From Mycobacteriaceae bacterium (GTDB taxonomy: Bacteria > Actinomycetota > Actinomycetes > Mycobacteriales > Mycobacteriaceae), in the NCBI GenBank assembly GCA_019749805.1, contig JAIEPH010000026.1:62001-126000 (forward strand): 64,000 nucleotides of DNA, written 5' to 3'. A program made the translations under genes and the position numbers. Of the stretch, positions 51,137 to 59,917 are shown one piece after another. The notes under the pieces were generated by a model. The model was not told where the DNA came from and did no database searches. It saw only the letters and a program-made list of their open reading frames with translations. Within the stretch, counting starts at the first letter, position 1, and each line of letters starts with the position of its first letter.

Positions 51137-52663
51137 GTGGTCACTTTGGACCGCTTGGTGAACGTGCTGGGAAGCTACGGCGTCCGACTGCGTTTCTGTC
51201 CGATACCGCGCTCCACGAAACTCGGCAGCGTCGTGGTGCACGAGGTTGCAGGCGGCCGTACGGTCATCGGCGACGTGCTGCTGGCCATCGGGGCGCGTTC
51301 GGTGGACGAGGCATTGCGGTGGGCGGTGTCGGCGCACGCCGTGGTCGTCCTTCTGCGTGACCACGATGACACCACCACCTTCGCCGGGATGGACGAGGGC
51401 GTCGCGATGCTGGTTGTCGATGCATCGGTTTCCTGGAGCGAGCTTTCGGCCGTCGTCTACGGGCTGGTTCTGGAAGGTCGGGAAACCGAATCCGGCCGCG
51501 GTCCAACCGATCTGTTCGCCCTCGCCGATAGCCTGGCCGAGATGGTCGGTGGCGCGGTCACCATCGAGGATCCGTTGTCGCGGGTGCTCGCGTACTCCAC
51601 GATGCAGCAGAACGCCGACCCGGCGCGTGTCGCGACGGTCATGGATAGGCAGGCGCCGGCGAGTCTGCGCGAATTCTTCGAAAGTCGAGGTGTTTTCGCG
51701 CATCTTGCAACCTCTGACGAACCGCTGTTCGTCAGTCCGGACACCGATCGCGGAATGTCGGGCCGCATGGTCGTTGCGGTGCGCTCGGGGACAGAACTCA
51801 TGGGGTCGTTGTGGGTTGCCTGCCTCGAGCCGCTGGTCGAACCCGAACGGACGGCGTTTGCCGACGGGGCCCGCACAGTGGCCTTGCATTTGTTGCGCTC
51901 ACGCGCCAGCGCGGATTTGGAGCGTCAGGTCGAATCCGAATTGGTGCTGCGACTCCTGAACGGCAGCCCCGATGCCGCGGCGTCGGCCAGCAGGCTCGGT
52001 TTGGCGCCAGGCCGTATGCGCGTGATCGCGGTGCAGGCTTTCATCGACTTCGATCGAGACGCGGGTCTACTACTCGCCTTCGAGCGGGCGACGACCGGGT
52101 TCGGTTGGTCACGTCCCGGCCGAAGTGCCCTCTCCGGCAACACGGTGTACACGTTGTTGCCGGGCGAGCAGGCGGAGTCCGCTCGACGGTGGTTCGCGGG
52201 GCTGCAGGCGTCTCTGCCCGGTCGGTTGACCGTGTTGGCCGGTATCAGCAAGGCGGCCAGCGCCACAGATCTACCTGCGGCGCGTCAGGAAGCCGACGAA
52301 TGTCTCGCGCTGCACGGGGTCAAGCCGGCGGATGCCCCACCGCCGGCCTATGACGAGTCGTGGGACGAGATCCTGCTGCAACGGCTTCGGACAGCGGCGC
52401 GCTCAGGCCGGACCCCCGACCGCGGACCCGTCGCCGAGTTGCGACGCCACGACGCCGATAACACCACCGACTATGTGTCGACTCTGAGGGCCTGGCTGGA
52501 GGCCATGGGCGACCCGGCCGAAGCGGGCAACCGATTGGGCGTGCACGAGAACACCGTGCGGTACCGCTTGCGCAAGATGGGCGAGATCACCGACCTTCAA
52601 TTGGACGACGCCCGCAAGCGGCTGGCCATGATGATCGAACTCGCTGCCACTCAAGCCGACTGA
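51137..52663 (+). CDS. PucR/CdaR-family transcriptional regulator
   Basis: A 508-residue protein with an N-terminal PucR-like domain (about 1-125), a GAF-like middle (about 130-270, with LADSLAEMVGGAVTIEDPLS) and the C-terminal PucR helix-turn-helix (about 450-505: YVSTLRAWLEAMGDPAEAGN, HENTVRYRLRKM). Such regulators usually control a nearby catabolic gene, here probably the amino-acid-dehydrogenase-like gene that follows after 120 bases. GTG 51137 is taken; no strong Shine-Dalgarno other than AAAAGGAGAA (51122-51131). Confidence 0.8.
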   Translation: MVTLDRLVNVLGSYGVRLRFCPIPRSTKLGSVVVHEVAGGRTVIGDVLLAIGARSVDEALRWAVSAHAVVVLLRDHDDTTTFAGMDEGVAMLVVDASVSWSELSAVVYGLVLEGRETESGRGPTDLFALADSLAEMVGGAVTIEDPLSRVLAYSTMQQNADPARVATVMDRQAPASLREFFESRGVFAHLATSDEPLFVSPDTDRGMSGRMVVAVRSGTELMGSLWVACLEPLVEPERTAFADGARTVALHLLRSRASADLERQVESELVLRLLNGSPDAAASASRLGLAPGRMRVIAVQAFIDFDRDAGLLLAFERATTGFGWSRPGRSALSGNTVYTLLPGEQAESARRWFAGLQASLPGRLTVLAGISKAASATDLPAARQEADECLALHGVKPADAPPPAYDESWDEILLQRLRTAARSGRTPDRGPVAELRRHDADNTTDYVSTLRAWLEAMGDPAEAGNRLGVHENTVRYRLRKMGEITDLQLDDARKRLAMMIELAATQAD

Positions 52664-52783
52664 CCACGCCGTTTGTCGGATCGCCACAACGGCGCCGCCG
52701 TTGGTTGTCCCCTTGCGGCAAGCCTTGCCGTCGATGGTCAGGCCACCATGTCCGTAGGTGGATTCAGCGATGGAGGTATGGCA

Positions 52784-54049
52784 ATGGTCGGCGACGTGCG
52801 TATCGATGGCGGTCCGCGGTCTGCGGTCGTGGTCGGCGCAGGCATCGTCGGATTGTCGACGGCGTGGTTCCTGCAGGAGAGGGGAGTCGACGTCACCGTG
52901 GTGGACCGCACAGGCGTAGCCGCCGGGGCCTCCCGCGGTAACGCCGGCTGGATCTCACCCGCGTTGACGATGCCGCTGAACTCTCCGAAACTGCTTCGCT
53001 ACGGTTTGCGATCGTTGCGCGACCGGAACGCTCCTCTGCACATCCCGTTGTCCGCGGACAGTGCACTGTGGTCGTTCCTGATTCAATTCGCAGCCAACTG
53101 TCGCCCGTCGGCGTGGATTCGCGCGGTGCAAGCCAACGTGCCACTCAACGAGGAATGCATCGAGGCATACGACGTTCTTGTCGGGAACGGGGTCGACGCG
53201 CCCGTGACCGATGCTCCGATCACGGCGGTGTTCCGAACGACCCGTGACGCGGAGAACATGTTGCGGGACCTCCGTGCCCTCGAGAACGCCGGCCAGTCTG
53301 TGTTCGTCACCGGGCTGTCTGGTGAGGCACTGCGCGAGCAGGTTCCGCTGGCGTCGCCGGCGATCACCGCCGCGCTCAACATCAACGGTCAACGATTCGT
53401 GGATCCGCGTCGTTTCGTCACGGCCTTGGGAAGGGCTGTCGAAGAGCGGGGAGCCACCATCCTCACGGAGGATGTACGGGGCGTCTTCAGCTCCGGTAAC
53501 TCAGCGACGGTATTGCCCTACCGCGGCAAGCCGTTGACCGCCGACGCTGCGGTGATCGCCACCGGCGCGTGGCTGTCACGACTGGTTGGCAGCCGACTGC
53601 GGGTGCCGGTGAGGGCCGGTCGTGGCTACTCGTTCACCGTGCCCGTCGAGCGGCCCATACCCGGTCCCATTTACCTGCCGGACGCGCGAGTGGCCTGCAC
53701 TCCCTTCAACGGGGCACTGCGGGTGGCGGGCACGATGGAGTTCCGCGACCCGCATGAACCATTGATGGCTGAACGTGTCGGCGCAATCGTCGCCTCCGTG
53801 AGTCCGCTGCTGGAAGGGGTTCGATGGGCCGAACGCGACGACATCTGGGTCGGTCCGCGCCCGATAACCCCCGACGGCCTGCCATTGATCGGTGAGATGT
53901 CTCGCAACGTGTATGTCGCTGGCGGGCACGGCATGTGGGGTCTGGCACATGGGCCGGTCACCGGCCGCCTACTGGCCGAACAGATCACCACCGGCAAGCA
54001 ACCCGAAGCCCTGCGGCCTTTCGATCCGCTGCGGCGAGTTGTTACCTAG
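52784..54049 (+). CDS. FAD-dependent D-amino-acid dehydrogenase-like oxidoreductase
   Basis: This 421-residue DAO-family flavoprotein has the dinucleotide motif VVVGAGIVGLSTAWFLQERG near residue 15, ASRGNAGWISPALTMPLNSP (DadA-like) near 50 and the C-terminal PITPDGLPLIGEM, GGHGMWGLAHGPVTG. It probably deaminates a D-amino acid or N-methyl amino acid at the membrane. ATG 52784 is chosen because GGAGG (52772-52776) is correctly spaced; the frame is open to 52673. Preceded by a PucR regulator. Confidence 0.82.
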   Translation: MVGDVRIDGGPRSAVVVGAGIVGLSTAWFLQERGVDVTVVDRTGVAAGASRGNAGWISPALTMPLNSPKLLRYGLRSLRDRNAPLHIPLSADSALWSFLIQFAANCRPSAWIRAVQANVPLNEECIEAYDVLVGNGVDAPVTDAPITAVFRTTRDAENMLRDLRALENAGQSVFVTGLSGEALREQVPLASPAITAALNINGQRFVDPRRFVTALGRAVEERGATILTEDVRGVFSSGNSATVLPYRGKPLTADAAVIATGAWLSRLVGSRLRVPVRAGRGYSFTVPVERPIPGPIYLPDARVACTPFNGALRVAGTMEFRDPHEPLMAERVGAIVASVSPLLEGVRWAERDDIWVGPRPITPDGLPLIGEMSRNVYVAGGHGMWGLAHGPVTGRLLAEQITTGKQPEALRPFDPLRRVVT

Positions 54050-54153
54050 ACCGAGGGTCTCGCCCGTTACGGGCACCGCGAGTCGTCAGGGGCGGCGCAG
54101 TTGTTGCGGCCCGCCCCTGACGACGATCCCTTTGGAAAATGAGAGGACCGTAT

Positions 54154-54621
54154 ATGAGAGACACACAACGCGTCTGGATCTCGACAGACGCCCACGAAAG
54201 CCTGCACCAGGAATTGGCAACCCTGCGCAAACTCTGTGCGATTGCGGACGACGATGGAGACATCGGCGAAAATGCCACCGCAATTCAGCGTGCCCGTCAA
54301 AGGCGTATTCAACAGATCCATGACCTACTCATCAACGCGGTCGTCGGCGACGATCCGCCCGATGACGGGATCGCCGAGCCAGGCATGGTCGTCACCGTTC
54401 GTTACGACGACACCGGTGACACCGAATCGTTTCTCCTCGGCGTTCGCGGGGTCGAACACGGCGATAGCGAGGTCTACTCAATCCAATCCCCGCTCGGCGC
54501 CGCCATCCTCGGCGCACGACCTGGTGAGCGCCGCACCTACCAACTGCCAAGTGGTGCTGCGCTTTCCGTCACCATGTTGGCAGCCGTTCCTTACGGTCTG
54601 CACAACGCGGAGATTAGCTAG
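54154..54621 (+). CDS. GreA/GreB-like transcript cleavage factor homologue
   Basis: This 155-residue protein has an N-terminal coiled-coil hairpin with DDGDIGENATAIQRARQRR, which keeps the Asp and Glu of the GreA tip (GDxxENA), and a C-terminal FKBP-like domain with YSIQSPLGAAILGARPG, as in GreA. It is probably not the housekeeping GreA; similar stand-alone Gre-like proteins (Rv3788 type) occur in mycobacteria and bind RNA polymerase. ATG 54154 has GAGAGGA at 54140-54146. Confidence 0.78.
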   Translation: MRDTQRVWISTDAHESLHQELATLRKLCAIADDDGDIGENATAIQRARQRRIQQIHDLLINAVVGDDPPDDGIAEPGMVVTVRYDDTGDTESFLLGVRGVEHGDSEVYSIQSPLGAAILGARPGERRTYQLPSGAALSVTMLAAVPYGLHNAEIS

Positions 54622-54939
54622 CGGGCTCGTATGACGTTCGCAGAACAGGAGCTGAAATGCTTACATCGCGGGGAGAAGTCACCCACATCTCTTCTCGAAA
54701 GGGATTGCGACACAATGATGCTCGCATGTTGAAGCGTATCGCTCTGGACCGGTGGGAGTCCGACGGGGGAGCGCTTCCCGAGCCACAGGTGGTTCGACAA
54801 AGCCGAATGAGGCCGGAGAGGCCGGCCATCCGCGCGGCCCCTCACTCGACGTGAGCAGTACCGTTCGCGGTGAGGCCAGCGTGGGGTACCGCGAGCGGTT
54901 CCGACCACCCCGCAGGCCCGCCTGAGTTCGCAGGCATGG
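54622..54939. other. Gene-poor stretch of 318 bases
   Basis: A 65-codon frame (54657-54854, plus) with a weak start context and no recognisable domain lies here; I do not call it a gene. No tRNA, strong hairpin or KstR-type site was seen. It separates the GreA-like gene from the convergent channel gene. Confidence 0.5.
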
Positions 54940-55575
54940 TCAGCTGTCGTGGCGTTGGCCCGGCGGTCGAGGTGCGTGTAGATCGAATCGGATGCCGACC
55001 AGGCGGATGGCGAAGCAGACCAGAGCCGCGCCGAGCGCAACGGCCGTCCCGTGGTAGCCGAAGCTGTGGGCCGCGGCGGCGCAGCCCGCCCCGACAAGCG
55101 CAGGAATGGCATAGAGCTCGCTACGAAGGACCGTGGGAATCCGACCGATCAGGACGTCGCGAATGGTGCCACCACCCACAGCGGTGATAGTGCCGACGAT
55201 GATCGCCTGCGCCACGCCGAATCCCATGTCGAGTGCCTTGTAGGCACCCAGCACCGCAAAGACGCTCAACCCGATGGCGTCGAGAACGTTGATGGTGGCG
55301 GCCAGCCGGTCGAGAACACGGCTGAGCGCGAACGCGATCAGGCCGCCTGCCGACGCCACTGCCAAATAGCGCCAGTCCACGAAGGTGGCAGGCGGCAACG
55401 CGTCGAGCAGGACATCGCGGATCGTGCCACCGCCCAAACCGGTGAACATGCCCAGCGTGATGACTCCGACAATATCGAGCCGTTCGGCGCGCACTGCGGT
55501 CAGCGCGCCGTTGAGCGCGAAGGCGAAAGTGCCTACGAGATCGAGGACCAACCACAATGGCGATTCAGCCAACAT
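54940..55575 (-). CDS. TRIC-type (UPF0126) cation channel
   Basis: This 211-residue membrane protein has about seven hydrophobic segments and two repeats, each carrying the signature GGGTIRDVL (about residues 48 and 132) that defines the bacterial trimeric intracellular cation channel family. It would conduct K+ or other monovalent cations. The ATG at 55575 begins the first helix (LWLVLDLVGTFAFALNGAL). It stands alone between the accessory block and fadD17. Confidence 0.87.
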   Translation of the reverse strand: MLAESPLWLVLDLVGTFAFALNGALTAVRAERLDIVGVITLGMFTGLGGGTIRDVLLDALPPATFVDWRYLAVASAGGLIAFALSRVLDRLAATINVLDAIGLSVFAVLGAYKALDMGFGVAQAIIVGTITAVGGGTIRDVLIGRIPTVLRSELYAIPALVGAGCAAAAHSFGYHGTAVALGAALVCFAIRLVGIRFDLHAPRPPGQRHDS

Positions 55576-55692
55576 GAGAGAGGTATACCGCGCGAGCTTC
55601 AGGTGATCGCGGGATCCGTTACTTCGTACGTTTCAAAAGAGCTACATCCCACCGCACAGTGTCCGTAACGTCGGTCCTGCGCGTATCAATTC

Positions 55693-57213
55693 TCAGCGTG
55701 GAACGGGATACACCGGGTCGTCGCAGTCAGTCCCTTCGGCCTGCAGCCGGCGTTTGATCACCTTGAACGTCTCGGTGCGCGGTAAATCCGTTCCGACCCG
55801 CACGAACGACGGCCACTGCTTGGGTCCGAGGTCGGATTGATCGGCGAGGAATTCGCGGAACTGCTCCGGGTCGAACGATGCGCCGTCGGTCAGCACCACC
55901 GCCGCCATGACCTGGTCGCCGACGTCGGGCGCGGGGATCCCGTACACCGCCACTTCGACGACGTCGGGATGGCGCAGCAGCACCCGCTCGATCGGCGCTG
56001 AGCCGAGGTTCTCGCCGTCGACGCGCATCCAGTCACCGAGCCGGCCGGCGAAGTACGCGTAGCCGTTCTCGTCGCGGTAGGCCAGATCGCCGCTGTGGTA
56101 CGCCCCGCCGCGCATCCGCTCGGCGTCGGCGCCCGGATCGTTGTAGTAGCCCTCGAAACGCCCGGCGTTGGATGTGTTCACCAACTCGCCCGTGACGCCG
56201 GGCGGGCAGGGCTCCCCGGTCTCGACGTCGAGAATTTCGGTGCCTTCGGGCAGCGGGCCGAGCGCTCCCGGCGGGGTGTCCGGTGTGCGGCCGATCGCGA
56301 TGCCGCCCTCGGTCGAACCGAACCCGTCCATCACCAGGGTGTTGAACCGGCTGGCGAACCTCTCGACGTCGGCGGGTGCGCCCTCGTTGCCGTACACGGC
56401 GCGCAGCGGATTGTCGGCATCGTCGGGTTGTTCGGTAGTGGCGAGCACATACGACAGCGGCTTGCCCACGTAGTTGGCATAGGTGGCACCGAACCGACGG
56501 ACATCCGGCAAAAACTGCGACGCGGAGAACTTGCGCCGCAACGCAAGTGAGCTCTGCGAGGCCAAGGCTACGGACCAGCCGACCAGCACCGCGTTCGAGT
56601 GGAACAACGGCATCGACACGTAGCAGACGTCTCGGGGCCCGAGCTCGAATCGCTGCGTCATCATCTGACCCGCGATGGCGACCTTGCCCTGGCTGCACTT
56701 GACCGCCTTGGGGTCCCCGCTGGTGCCCGACGTGTAGATCAGCATGAACAGATCACCCGGGTCGGCGTCATATGCGACGACGGGTTCGTCGGAGTGGCGC
56801 GCCACCTCGGCTGCCCACTGCGGTGAGTCGACGTCGATGTGTTCGATGTCGCCGACGACAGCCGCCGATGCCGAATCCGCAAGCACCACCTGGCAATCCG
56901 CGTGCGTGACGTCGCGCTGCAGGGCCGCGCCACGGCGCACCGGGTTCAACCCCACCGGCACGATTCCCGTCAACCCCGCCGCCACCAGAACCGAGGAGAA
57001 GAACGGGGTGTTCTGCAGCAGCACACCGACATGCGGCGGCCGCTCAGGATTCATGCGCGCGCGCAGCGCAGCCGCCACCGCAGCACCGTTGGTGATGTGC
57101 TCACGCCACGTGGTGAACGTGTCCTCGAAGTAGACCCCGCGGTCGTCGACGTCGACCAGCGGTGCGATCAGCGCGGTAACGGTGGGAAGCTCGCTTCCCG
57201 TCGCCGGGTTCAA
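55693..57213 (-). CDS. fadD17: FadD17, steroid acyl-CoA ligase
   Basis: This 506-residue adenylate-forming enzyme has LIYTSGTSGDPKAVKCSQGK (about residue 161), DGFGSTEGG (about 293) and the hinge GRLGDWMRVDGENLG. It matches Rv3506, which activates the shorter-side-chain acid 3-oxochol-4-en-24-oate. The start is a TTG at 57213 in TTGAACCCGG, with GGAGGG just upstream. This start lies at the end of a 26-base tandem triplication (57209-57265). It follows fadE27 and fadE26 on the same strand. Confidence 0.88.
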   Translation of the reverse strand: MNPATGSELPTVTALIAPLVDVDDRGVYFEDTFTTWREHITNGAAVAAALRARMNPERPPHVGVLLQNTPFFSSVLVAAGLTGIVPVGLNPVRRGAALQRDVTHADCQVVLADSASAAVVGDIEHIDVDSPQWAAEVARHSDEPVVAYDADPGDLFMLIYTSGTSGDPKAVKCSQGKVAIAGQMMTQRFELGPRDVCYVSMPLFHSNAVLVGWSVALASQSSLALRRKFSASQFLPDVRRFGATYANYVGKPLSYVLATTEQPDDADNPLRAVYGNEGAPADVERFASRFNTLVMDGFGSTEGGIAIGRTPDTPPGALGPLPEGTEILDVETGEPCPPGVTGELVNTSNAGRFEGYYNDPGADAERMRGGAYHSGDLAYRDENGYAYFAGRLGDWMRVDGENLGSAPIERVLLRHPDVVEVAVYGIPAPDVGDQVMAAVVLTDGASFDPEQFREFLADQSDLGPKQWPSFVRVGTDLPRTETFKVIKRRLQAEGTDCDDPVYPVPR

Positions 57214-57265
57214 TGGCTCCCTCCGGTCGCGGGGTTCAATGGCTCCCTCCGGTCGCGGGGTTCAA
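57209..57265. repeat. 26-base tandem repeat carrying start codon and ribosome site
   Basis: TTCAA followed by TGGCTCCCTCCGG recurs at exact 26-base steps (TTCAA at 57209, 57235 and 57261). Read on the minus strand each full unit contains GGAGGG, a five-base gap and TTGAAC. The first TTG (57265) overlaps the fadE27 stop as TTGA and the last (57213) starts fadD17. The two intermediate frames are nine-codon ORFs whose TGA overlaps the next TTG. Confidence 0.9.
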
Positions 57266-58359
57266 GCGGGCGTGTCGGCCAGTTCGCGACCGATGCGCAG
57301 CAGCTGCCCAGTGGCCCCGCCGACCGCGAACTCCGTCTGCTTGGCCGCCAGGAAGTACCTGTGCACCGGGTGATCGGTGTCGATTCCGACGCCGCCGTGA
57401 ACGTGCACCGTGGTGTGGGCGACGCGATGCCCCGCCTCGGCCGCCCAGAACGCCGCAGTGTTGACCTCGACCTCGGCCGGCAGGTTTTCGGACAGCCGCC
57501 ACGCCGCCTGCGTCACGGTCAGGCGCAGCGCCTTGACGTCGATGTAGCCGTCGGCCAGCCGTGACGAGACGGCCTGGAAGCTGCCGATCGGCCGCTCGAA
57601 CTGCTCACGCTCGCGGGCGTATTCGGCCGTGAGCTCGAGTGCGCGCTCCAGCACTCCGAGCTGAAAAGCGCTGCGGCCCAACGTGCCGTGCGTGGTCAGC
57701 CAGGCGAGTACCTCGCCGTCACCCACGATCTGGTCGGCACCCAGCCCAACACCCTGCAGTTCCAGATGGCCGACGCTGCCGTGTCCGGTGGTGCTCAGCG
57801 ACTCGACCGCGACACCGGAATCGGAGGCGGCGACCACGAAGACCCTGGTGCCGGAATCGGTTTCGGCGGGCACGAGGAACGCGTCGGCGACCGGCCCGTA
57901 GCTGACCTGGGTGCGGCTGCCGGTCAACCGGAATCCGTCTCCGTTCGCACTCGCCTGCACCGGACCTTCGCCCATCTCACCGTCGAGCGCAACGGACAGG
58001 ATCTTCTGCCCGTTGACGGCGGGCACCGCCCACTCCTGCTGCAGGGCTTCGGACCCGAACGTCGCCAGCGCGCCCGCGGCCAACACTGCCGATTCCAGAT
58101 ACGGCACGGCGGCCATCTGCCTACCCAGTGCGACCAGCACCGCGACCTGCTCCAATGCTCCGAATCCGCCGCCGCCCAGGGATTCCGGCGCAGCGGTGGA
58201 CAAGATGTCGGCTTCGATCAGCTTGCTCCACAGCGTCTTGTCGAAGCGTTCGTCGAGACCGTCGAGTTCGCGTTGGCGTTCCGGCGTGCTGACGGACTCG
58301 GTGATGGTGCGCGCCAGTCCTCCGAGATCCTCGGATGCCTCAGTTGTCTTGAAGTCCAT
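57262..58359 (-). CDS. fadE27: FadE27 (ChsE5), acyl-CoA dehydrogenase subunit
   Basis: This 365-residue acyl-CoA dehydrogenase-like subunit has YAREREQFERPIGSFQAVSS (about residue 244) and VHVHGGVGIDTDHPVHRYF (about 325). It matches Rv3505. With FadE26 it forms the heterotetramer that dehydrogenates the C26 steroid side-chain CoA ester (first beta-oxidation cycle). It starts 13 bases after fadE26. Its stop lies in the first unit of the 26-base repeat. Confidence 0.9.
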   Translation of the reverse strand: MDFKTTEASEDLGGLARTITESVSTPERQRELDGLDERFDKTLWSKLIEADILSTAAPESLGGGGFGALEQVAVLVALGRQMAAVPYLESAVLAAGALATFGSEALQQEWAVPAVNGQKILSVALDGEMGEGPVQASANGDGFRLTGSRTQVSYGPVADAFLVPAETDSGTRVFVVAASDSGVAVESLSTTGHGSVGHLELQGVGLGADQIVGDGEVLAWLTTHGTLGRSAFQLGVLERALELTAEYAREREQFERPIGSFQAVSSRLADGYIDVKALRLTVTQAAWRLSENLPAEVEVNTAAFWAAEAGHRVAHTTVHVHGGVGIDTDHPVHRYFLAAKQTEFAVGGATGQLLRIGRELADTPA

Positions 58360-58372
58360 GTCGTCTCAGTCC

Positions 58373-59554
58373 TTACCGGTTGACCCTGGGCAGGCCGAGC
58401 GCGACCATGCCGATGATGTCGCGCTGGATCTCGTTGGTGCCGCCACCGAAGGTGAGGATCAGGCACGAGCGGTGCATGCGTTCGATGCGCCCCCGCAGCA
58501 GGGCCCCGGGGGTGTTCGTGCGCAGCGTCGCGGCGGTGCCGAGCACCTCCATCAGCAGTCGATAGGCCTCGGTCGCCAATTCGGTGCCGTACACCTTCGC
58601 GGCCGACGCGTCAGCCGGTGACGGGGCGGCATCCGTGGAGGAGGCGAGCTCCCAGTTGATGAGCTTGAGCACTTCGGCCTTGGCGTGCACCCGAGCCAGG
58701 TTCAGCTGAACCCACTCGGAGTCGATCAGGCGCCTGCCATGGGCGTCCTTGGTGTTCTGTGCCCATTCGCGGACACCGTCGAGCGCCGAGAAGATCGGCT
58801 GCGCGGAAACCAGTGCGACGCGCTCGTGGTTGAGCTGATTGGTGACCAGCTTCCACCCCGCGTTCTCCTCGCCGACGAGGCTGGACACCGGCACCCGCAC
58901 GTCCTGGTAGTAGGTGGCGCTGGTGTCGACGCCGGCCATGGTGTGCACCGGGGTCCACGAGAAGCCCTCGGCCGTCGTCGGCACGATGAGCATCGAGATG
59001 CCGCGGTGCTTCTTGGCCTCAGGGTTGGTGCGCACCGCGAGCCACACGTAGTCGGCGTAGGCGATCAGGCTGGTCCACATCTTCTGACCGTTGATGACGT
59101 AGTCGTCGCCGTCGCGTACCGCCGTGGTCCGCAGCGCGGCCAGGTCGGTACCGGCGCCCGGCTCGGAGTATCCGATCGCGAAGTGCAGTTCTCCGGCGGC
59201 GATCTTGGGCAGGAAGAACTTCTTCTGCTCGTCGCTGCCGAAGTGCATGATCGTCGGCGCGACGCTGTTGATGGTCAGGAACGGCACCGGGACGTTCGCG
59301 ATGGCGGCCTCGTCGTTGAAGATCAGCCCGTCCATCGGCGGACGCGCCTGGCCGCCGTACTCCTTGGGCCACGAGAGCGTCAGCCACCCGTCCTTGCCCA
59401 TTTGGGCGACCGTTTCGCGGTAGACGTTGCCCCGCCCCATCTCGCCGTCGCTGGAGGCCAGCGCTTCGGCGCGCTCGGGGGTCATCAGCTTGGTGAAGTA
59501 CGCCCGTAGCTCGCGACGCAACTCCTCCTGCTCTGGGGTGTAGCCGATCCGCAT
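58373..59554 (-). CDS. fadE26: FadE26 (ChsE4), acyl-CoA dehydrogenase subunit
   Basis: This 393-residue protein has HFAIGYSEPGAGTDLAALRT (about residue 129) and the C-terminal LILTFGGGTNEIQRDIIGMV, including the family's catalytic-loop region. It matches Rv3504. It pairs with FadE27. It diverges from fdxD; the 159-base gap has a KstR operator 80 bases from its ATG. It starts a fadE26-fadE27-fadD17 operon. Confidence 0.91.
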   Translation of the reverse strand: MRIGYTPEQEELRRELRAYFTKLMTPERAEALASSDGEMGRGNVYRETVAQMGKDGWLTLSWPKEYGGQARPPMDGLIFNDEAAIANVPVPFLTINSVAPTIMHFGSDEQKKFFLPKIAAGELHFAIGYSEPGAGTDLAALRTTAVRDGDDYVINGQKMWTSLIAYADYVWLAVRTNPEAKKHRGISMLIVPTTAEGFSWTPVHTMAGVDTSATYYQDVRVPVSSLVGEENAGWKLVTNQLNHERVALVSAQPIFSALDGVREWAQNTKDAHGRRLIDSEWVQLNLARVHAKAEVLKLINWELASSTDAAPSPADASAAKVYGTELATEAYRLLMEVLGTAATLRTNTPGALLRGRIERMHRSCLILTFGGGTNEIQRDIIGMVALGLPRVNR

Positions 59555-59634
59555 CGCCTTGTCCTAACTTCTGTAGAGCACCGGTATAAGTGCACCAGGC
59601 TTGAACCGAAGTCCAGCCCGACTTCACTCCCGGT

Positions 59635-59648
59635 TGTAACACGTTCTA
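59635..59648. promoter_or_regulatory. KstR operator between fadE26 and fdxD
   Basis: TGTAACACGTTCTA, identical to the fadD19 operator, fits TnnAACnnGTTnnA. TTCACT (59623-59628) and TAGTCT (59647-59652), 18 bases apart, flank it and would form the fdxD promoter with a leader of about 55 bases. Confidence 0.88.
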
Positions 59649-59713
59649 GTCTTGGGGTCCAGGCCGGTGCCACACTGGTTGCTCGAAGCAGCCCCGAGCG
59701 CAAGGAGTGCGTC

Positions 59714-59905
59714 ATGCGAGTGGAAGTGGACCGTGACCGTTGCGAGGGTAACGCCGTATGCGTTGGAATTGCCCCCGACCTGTTCGATCTCGACGACGAG
59801 GATTACGCGGTCGTCAAGGCCGATCCGGTGCCCGCCGACCAGGAGGACCTGGCGGAGCAGGCGATCGCCGAGTGCCCTCGAGCAGCCCTGATCCGCAGAG
59901 ACTAG
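59714..59905 (+). CDS. fdxD: FdxD, small 3Fe-4S-type ferredoxin
   Basis: This 63-residue ferredoxin has Cys10, Cys16 (DRCEGNAVC) and Cys54 (AECPRAA), the three-Cys pattern of single-cluster [3Fe-4S] ferredoxins that serve P450s. It matches Rv3503c. Likely electron donor to Cyp125 or Cyp142, inferred from the shared regulon. The ATG has AAGGAG at 59701-59706. hsd4A follows after 12 bases. Confidence 0.92.
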   Translation: MRVEVDRDRCEGNAVCVGIAPDLFDLDDEDYAVVKADPVPADQEDLAEQAIAECPRAALIRRD

Positions 59906-59917
59906 AGGTATTCATAA

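Noticed and set aside
54657..54854. 65-codon open frame after the GreA-like gene
   Set aside because: Weak start context, no domain and no neighbour coupling; left as unsupported.
54870..55187. 105-codon plus-strand frame at the end of the channel gene
   Set aside because: It mostly runs antisense to the TRIC-family gene and is Arg/Gly/Pro-rich, as shadow frames are.
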